This document shows, piece by piece, positions 53,838-59,061 of a stretch of 59,061 bases of DNA. The DNA comes from Clostridia bacterium (GTDB lineage: Bacteria; Bacillota; Clostridia; TANB77; CAG-508): the NCBI GenBank assembly GCA_022799935.1, contig JAAWPK010000003.1:1-59061 (forward strand), given 5' to 3'. Positions within the stretch are counted from its first letter, which is position 1. Each line of letters begins with the position of its first letter. The translations under genes and the position numbers were made by a program. Below the pieces are notes generated by a model that made no database searches, had not been told where the DNA came from, and saw only the letters and a program-made list of their open reading frames with translations.

Positions 53838-55055
53838 ATGATAAAATTAAAATTCAAAGTGTTTTGGACAATACTTGCCATAATGCTTACAGCTATATTA
53901 CTTTGTGGAAATATATATGGCATAGAGTCAAGAGTAGCAGGAGATGGAATCGAGAATCAGATTTCTAATGAGACTATTCCAACATCAGATGAAGGAATAA
54001 ATCCTATATCAGATGATGTTCCTGATGATAGTATAATAAGTCAAGATGAAATATATAGTGGAGACTTATATATATTATATGGAGAAGATTATACTACTAC
54101 AAGTTATGTGATGGATAAACTTGTAGATGGAAATGTATTTATTTTTGGCAAAGATGTTACAATAACTGGGCAAGTTAATGGTTCAGTATTTGTATTTGCA
54201 CAAAATTTAACAATTGAAGAAAATGCATCTATTGGAGTCCATTTATTTGCTTTTGCAAATAATATAACAATGAAAGGCTTTACATCTGATATGTATGCTT
54301 TATGTGATAAATTTAATTTAACAGATAAAGCAGTTATTTATAGAGATTTAAAACTTGCAGCTGATGAGAGCTACTTAATAGGAAGTGTTGGAAGAGATAT
54401 ACATGTAGCAGGTGAAAAAATAGAAGTGTATGAAGATGAAGAAAGGGGACTTTATGTTGGAGGAAACCTTAATTATACATCAAAAACACAAATAGAAGAC
54501 TTAGATAAAATAGAAATTGGTGGAGAATCAATATTTAAAAAATCAAAAGAAATAGAACCTTCAGATACAAGCAAAATATTGAATTACATATATAGAGCAT
54601 TAGAAAATAGTATCTTTGCATTAGTCATATATGCATGCTTTATATTCTTAGCACCTAAATTTGTAGGAAAATTAAAAGACTATGCTAGTGTGAGAGGACT
54701 ATTAACATTACCAATAGGACTTGGATTTGTAGTATTAGTACCAATAATATCATTTTTGTTAATGCTTACAACAGTAGGATTGTCAATGTCATTTTTGTTA
54801 ATTATGATATATTTTATTGTATTAATGATTAATAGTAGTATAGTTACAATTGCTATAAATGAGTTTGTGGCAGATAAGTTTTATATTGCAAATAGCACAT
54901 GGAAAAAGATATTAATGATAATACCTGTATCTTTGATAGTATTTTTAGTAAGACAAATTCCAGTATTAGGTGGGTGGATTACAGCCTTAATATTATTTGC
55001 AGGTACAGGAATAGCTGTTCTTTATCAATTTGATAAAAGAAGCAAAAACAAATAA
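53838..55055 (+). CDS. Polymer-forming/bactofilin-like repeat membrane protein
   Basis: Beta-helix-like VFIFGKDVTITGQVNGSVFVFAQNLTIEENASIG then C-terminal TMs. Confidence 0.7.
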   Translation: MIKLKFKVFWTILAIMLTAILLCGNIYGIESRVAGDGIENQISNETIPTSDEGINPISDDVPDDSIISQDEIYSGDLYILYGEDYTTTSYVMDKLVDGNVFIFGKDVTITGQVNGSVFVFAQNLTIEENASIGVHLFAFANNITMKGFTSDMYALCDKFNLTDKAVIYRDLKLAADESYLIGSVGRDIHVAGEKIEVYEDEERGLYVGGNLNYTSKTQIEDLDKIEIGGESIFKKSKEIEPSDTSKILNYIYRALENSIFALVIYACFIFLAPKFVGKLKDYASVRGLLTLPIGLGFVVLVPIISFLLMLTTVGLSMSFLLIMIYFIVLMINSSIVTIAINEFVADKFYIANSTWKKILMIIPVSLIVFLVRQIPVLGGWITALILFAGTGIAVLYQFDKRSKNK

Positions 55056-55086
55056 TGTTATTTCTTAAAAATAAAATTAAATATAA

Positions 55087-55113
55087 AAGAGGTGTAAATT
55101 TTCACACCTCTTT
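55087..55113 (+). terminator. Hairpin immediately 5' of the pgm RBS
   Basis: AAGAGGTGTAAATTTTCACACCTCTTT directly followed by GGAGG; attenuator or terminator-like. Confidence 0.5.
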
Positions 55114-55123
55114 GGAGGTAAAT

Positions 55124-56848
55124 ATGGATTATTTAGAAAAATATGAAGAATGGTGTAAAAATGAAGTGTTTGATGAAAGCACAAGAAAAGAGTTGTTAGA
55201 TTTAAAAGGAAATGATAAAGAAATAAAAGAAAGATTTTATCAAGATTTAGAATTTGGAACAGCAGGATTAAGAGGAATAATTGGTGCTGGAACAAATAGA
55301 ATGAATATATATACAGTTGGAAAAGCAACACAAGGACTTGCAAATTTTATAATTAAAGAAAATGGACAAGATAAAGGTGTTGCGATAGCTTATGATTCAA
55401 GACATATGTCAGAAGAATTTAGTGAAATGGCAGCATTATGTTTAAATGCAAATGGAATAAAAACATATAGATTTGAATCTTTAAGACCAACTCCAGAACT
55501 TTCATTTGCAGTAAGAGAACTTGGATGTATTTCAGGAATAGTAGTAACAGCAAGTCATAATCCACCAGAATATAATGGTTACAAAGTATATTGGGAAGAT
55601 GGAGCACAAATAGTAGCGCCAAAAGACAAAGAAATAATAGATGAAGTAAATAAAGTAAAAGATTATGCAGAAATAAAAACAATGCAAAGAAGTGAAGCAG
55701 AAGCTAAGGGATTATATCATACAATAGGGAAAGAAATAGATGATAGATATATAGAGGAAGTAATGAAGCAATCATTAAATTCAGATGTTGTCAAAGAAAT
55801 GTCAGATGATATGAAAATAGTATATACTCCACTTCATGGAACAGGAAATTTACCAGTAAGAAGAATACTTAAAGAACTTGGATTTAAAAATGTATATGTA
55901 GTTCCAGAACAAGAAATGCCAGATGGAGATTTTCCAACAGTAAGTTATCCAAATCCAGAAGCACCAGAAGCATTTGAACTTGCTTTAAAACTTGCGAAAG
56001 AAAAAGATGCAGATATAGTACTTGCAACAGATCCAGATGCAGATAGACTTGGAGTTTATGCAAAAGATCCTAAAACAAATGAATATGTATCGTTTACAGG
56101 AAATATGTCAGCACTTCTAGTATGTGAATATATACTATCAGAAAAGAAAAAAAGAAATTTAATACCTTCAAATGGGGCAGTAGTATCAACAATAGTATCT
56201 TCAAATATGACAAGAGCAATTGCAAAAGAATATGAAATAAAATTGATAGAAACATTAACAGGATTTAAATATATAGGTGAACAAATAAAATTATTTGAAC
56301 AAAATAAATCAAATGAATATCTATTTGGATTTGAAGAGAGTTATGGATGTTTAGCAGGAACACATGCAAGAGACAAAGATTCAGTAGTTGCAGTAATGCT
56401 TTTATCAGAAGCTGCAGCATTTTATAAGAAACAAGGTTTAACATTATGGGAACAAATGCTAAAAATTTATGAAAAATATGGATATTATAGAGAAACACTT
56501 GCTACAATGACATTAAAAGGAATAGAAGGAAAAGAAAAGATACAAGAGATAATAGAAAAATTAAGAAACAATACAATAGAAAATATAGGAGAGTATAAAG
56601 TACTAGAAGTAAGGGACTATCAAAATAAAACAGTTAAAAATTTAGTTACAGGAGAAAAAGGAGAGACAATTCTTCCAAAATCAAATGTATTATATTTTGA
56701 ACTTGAAAAAGATGCTTGGTGCTGTGTGAGACCATCTGGAACAGAACCAAAAATCAAATTCTATATGGGAGTAAATGAAAGTACAATGGAAATTGCGAAT
56801 AAGAAGTTAGAAGATTTAAAAAATGCAATGCTTGCAATATGTGAGTAA
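55124..56848 (+). CDS. Phosphoglucomutase/phosphomannomutase
   Basis: FGTAGLRGIIGAGTNRMN...VTASHNPPEYNGYKVYW...DPDADRLGV...RPSGTEPKIKFY. Confidence 0.95.
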   Translation: MDYLEKYEEWCKNEVFDESTRKELLDLKGNDKEIKERFYQDLEFGTAGLRGIIGAGTNRMNIYTVGKATQGLANFIIKENGQDKGVAIAYDSRHMSEEFSEMAALCLNANGIKTYRFESLRPTPELSFAVRELGCISGIVVTASHNPPEYNGYKVYWEDGAQIVAPKDKEIIDEVNKVKDYAEIKTMQRSEAEAKGLYHTIGKEIDDRYIEEVMKQSLNSDVVKEMSDDMKIVYTPLHGTGNLPVRRILKELGFKNVYVVPEQEMPDGDFPTVSYPNPEAPEAFELALKLAKEKDADIVLATDPDADRLGVYAKDPKTNEYVSFTGNMSALLVCEYILSEKKKRNLIPSNGAVVSTIVSSNMTRAIAKEYEIKLIETLTGFKYIGEQIKLFEQNKSNEYLFGFEESYGCLAGTHARDKDSVVAVMLLSEAAAFYKKQGLTLWEQMLKIYEKYGYYRETLATMTLKGIEGKEKIQEIIEKLRNNTIENIGEYKVLEVRDYQNKTVKNLVTGEKGETILPKSNVLYFELEKDAWCCVRPSGTEPKIKFYMGVNESTMEIANKKLEDLKNAMLAICE

Positions 56849-56962
56849 ATAGCAAAGAATTGTATTATTTATTATATAATAGAAAATTTCTATTACGAGA
56901 AAACTAATTAGGTGAGAGTAAGTTTTAGTTACTCTCACTGTTTTAAAATATAGGAGAAAGAA

Positions 56963-57257
56963 ATGCAGCCTATATGTGAAAAAATTAAAGATACTATTAA
57001 AAAACACTCAAAAATATATCTTGCCATACTATTTATTTTAGGAGTTATCTTATCAGGTAATTATTGATTATAAAAAGATAATGAAAAGAGAGAATGCAGA
57101 TATAGGGGCAGAAGGCAAAAAGATAGCAATTATAGTTAGAAAAGACTTAAAAGGAGAAATAGAAGGAGCAAGGAAAGTAGAATTAGATACAAAACTTATG
57201 GATGTGTATATAAATGACTTTGAATGCAAAAAAATACAAATTATAAATTATTATTAA
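56963..57257 (+). pseudogene. Small N-terminal TM ORF interrupted near 57053-57058 (frameshift without CGG)
   Basis: MQPICEKIKDTIKKHSKIYLAILFILGVILS / VIIDYKKIMKRENADIGAEGKKIAIIVRKDLKG... in the +1 frame. Confidence 0.4.
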
Positions 57258-57412
57258 AAATACTTGCTTTTTTATTAAAAACATAGTAAAATTTTTTAGG
57301 GTGTAAAAAATGAAATTTTTTGTAGAAAAAGCAAAAACTATAAAAGGAACTAAGAGCAAATTTAGTTTGCCAGTTTTTGTGTTTTTCTTAAATTTTTCTA
57401 TTATATATTTTT

Positions 57413-57446
57413 TAAATCACTAAATTTATTTAGTGATTTTTTTATA
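57413..57446 (+). terminator. Leader terminator/attenuator upstream of uraA
   Basis: AAATCACTAAATTTATTTAGTGATTTTTTTA. Confidence 0.75.
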
Positions 57447-57483
57447 TATGTAAATACACTAAAAAATATTAGGAGGAAAATTC

Positions 57484-58809
57484 ATGGAAGAAAACAAAAT
57501 GGTTTTAGATGTTAATGAAAAACCACAAATTGCTAAATGGATTATTTTAGCAATACAACATGTTTTTGCAATGTTTGGAGCAACTATTCTAGTTCCTATT
57601 TTAGTAAATTCAGGGGCTGGAGAGACAGTACTTACAATACCAGTAGCATTAGTTACATCAGGAATAGGAACATTGATTTATATTTTATGTACAAGAGGAA
57701 AGTCACCAGTATACTTAGGAAGCTCCTTTGCATTTATTGCACCACTTATAGCAGCATATGCAAAGGGTGGAATATCAGGAGCAATGACAGGAATAATGGT
57801 AGTAGGACTTATATATATTATATTTGCAACAGTAATAAAATTTACAGGAAAAAAATGGCTTGATAAATTATTACCACCAGTAGTAATTGGACCGATGATA
57901 ATGATTATAGGGCTTGGACTTGCACCATCTGCAATATCACAAATAGGATTAGGTACAGGAACAGAAATAGAATGGAAAGGAGTATTTGTTGCTTTTGTTT
58001 CATTTTTGGTGACAGCAATAGTTGCAGCAAGAGGAAAAGGATTTCTTAAAATAATTCCTTTTTTAGTTGGAATTGTTACAGGATATATAGCCGCAGTATG
58101 TGTAGGATTAGTAGACTTTACACCTGTTATAGAAGCTGCGTTCTTTAGTATGCCACAGTTTATGATACCTTTTGTAAGCTATACTCCAAGTTTTTCAGCA
58201 ATATTAACTATTGCACCAATAGCTTTAGTTACAATGGCTGAACATATTGGTGATCATAAGGCACTTAGTACAATAATACAAAAAGATTTATTAAAAGAAC
58301 CAGGACTAGATAAAACATTATTAGGAGATGGTGTTGCGACATTTGTAGCAGGAATACTTGGAGGGCCAGCAAATACAACTTATGGAGAGAATACATCAGT
58401 TGTAGGAATGACAAAAGTTGCATCAGTTTGGGTAATTGGACTTGCGGCAATATTTGCAATATGCTTGGGATTTTTAGGAAAGTTTGCAGCATTAGTTTCA
58501 ACTATACCAAATGCAGTACTTGGAGGAGTTAGTTTACTTTTATATGGATTTATAGCAGTTAATGGACTAAAAGTATTAATTCAAAACCAAGTTGATTTTG
58601 AAAAAACAAAAAATGTAATTGTAGCTTCTGCAATGCTTGTACTTGGACTTGGAGGCGCAGCAATATCTATTGTTAGTGGAGACCTATCTGTTACAATTTC
58701 AGGAATGAGCTTAGCAGCAATTATTGGAATATTGATTAATTTATTTTTACCAGAAGAAAAAGAAGAAAAAAAGAAAGAAACTGAAGAAAAAATAGAAGCA
58801 AAGGTATAG
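57484..58809 (+). CDS. uraA: NCS2 uracil/xanthine permease
   Basis: AKWIILAIQHVFAMFGATILVPILV...YLGSSFAFIAPLIAA...NTTYGENTSVVGMTK. Confidence 0.92.
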   Translation: MEENKMVLDVNEKPQIAKWIILAIQHVFAMFGATILVPILVNSGAGETVLTIPVALVTSGIGTLIYILCTRGKSPVYLGSSFAFIAPLIAAYAKGGISGAMTGIMVVGLIYIIFATVIKFTGKKWLDKLLPPVVIGPMIMIIGLGLAPSAISQIGLGTGTEIEWKGVFVAFVSFLVTAIVAARGKGFLKIIPFLVGIVTGYIAAVCVGLVDFTPVIEAAFFSMPQFMIPFVSYTPSFSAILTIAPIALVTMAEHIGDHKALSTIIQKDLLKEPGLDKTLLGDGVATFVAGILGGPANTTYGENTSVVGMTKVASVWVIGLAAIFAICLGFLGKFAALVSTIPNAVLGGVSLLLYGFIAVNGLKVLIQNQVDFEKTKNVIVASAMLVLGLGGAAISIVSGDLSVTISGMSLAAIIGILINLFLPEEKEEKKKETEEKIEAKV

Positions 58810-58902
58810 AGGTAAACCTTACATATAACTAAGATTAGAGAAATAGATGCAGAAGCATTTATTTCTCTTTTTTAAAAAAATTAAAAAATTTTAAAAAAAG
58901 TA

Positions 58903-58931
58903 TTGACATTTATATATGAAAATTGTATAAT
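58903..58931 (+). promoter_or_regulatory. Strong sigma-A promoter, probably of a downstream stable-RNA operon
   Basis: TTGACA-17 nt-TATAAT; followed by an ACATTGAAAAGTAAA leader-like sequence. Confidence 0.75.
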
Positions 58932-59061
58932 GAAAAAGCTCTGTAATTAGAGAGCAAAAATAAAACAAAAAAGTACATTGAAAAGTAAACAAAAAATCCT
59001 TTAAAAGACCAAGCGGGAACATATATATGTAAATATGTATGAACCAAAAAATAATGATGAT

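Noticed and set aside
58932-59061. tRNA or rRNA gene at the right edge
   Set aside because: Promoter and leader-like sequence are visible, but no mature RNA gene can be recognised before the window ends.

Overview
AT-rich chromosomal window, apparently from an uncultured spore-forming Clostridia-type Firmicute (recA-recX, scpA, ytfJ, rny, spoVS, rlmB, ruvB, polA, rplM-rpsI, recG, spoVT, spoIIM, xerD, purD, pgm, uraA). The main observation concerns genes that look broken in the ORF track. I found 45 apparent +1 frameshifts in 24 genes (23 on +, 1 on -), and each sits on an in-frame CGG. Reading the quadruplet CGGN (40 CGGA, 4 CGGT, 1 CGGC) as one glycine restores full-length, family-consistent proteins. 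The restored glycines include the RecG Walker A GDVGSGKT and motif VI GRVGRGE, RNase Y DGRIHP, RlmB IGNEGKGIS (two sites), RuvB GGPVG and LIQLGF, ROK GFELGH, lytic transglycosylase GAIGLTQLM, YtfJ IIGEPIE and RdgB ENGETFEEN. RdgB also has a tandem CGGACGGA that reads Gly-Gly. I found no in-frame CGG read as an ordinary Arg triplet in any host-like gene, while about thirty out-of-frame CGGs (NNC|GGN or NCG|GNN) are read normally. CGA, CGC and CGT remain ordinary Arg codons. The pattern fits a genome-wide quadruplet codon or obligatory +1 frameshift (CGGN = Gly), not random sequencing error. The window also holds an out-of-place GC-rich ORF (31361-31795, -) that does use CGG as an Arg triplet, and a small accessory cluster (ParB-like, AlbA_2/AAA_4-like, PIN-like; 16781-20346) with no in-frame CGG. 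All coordinates and alignments were made by eye; no searches were run.
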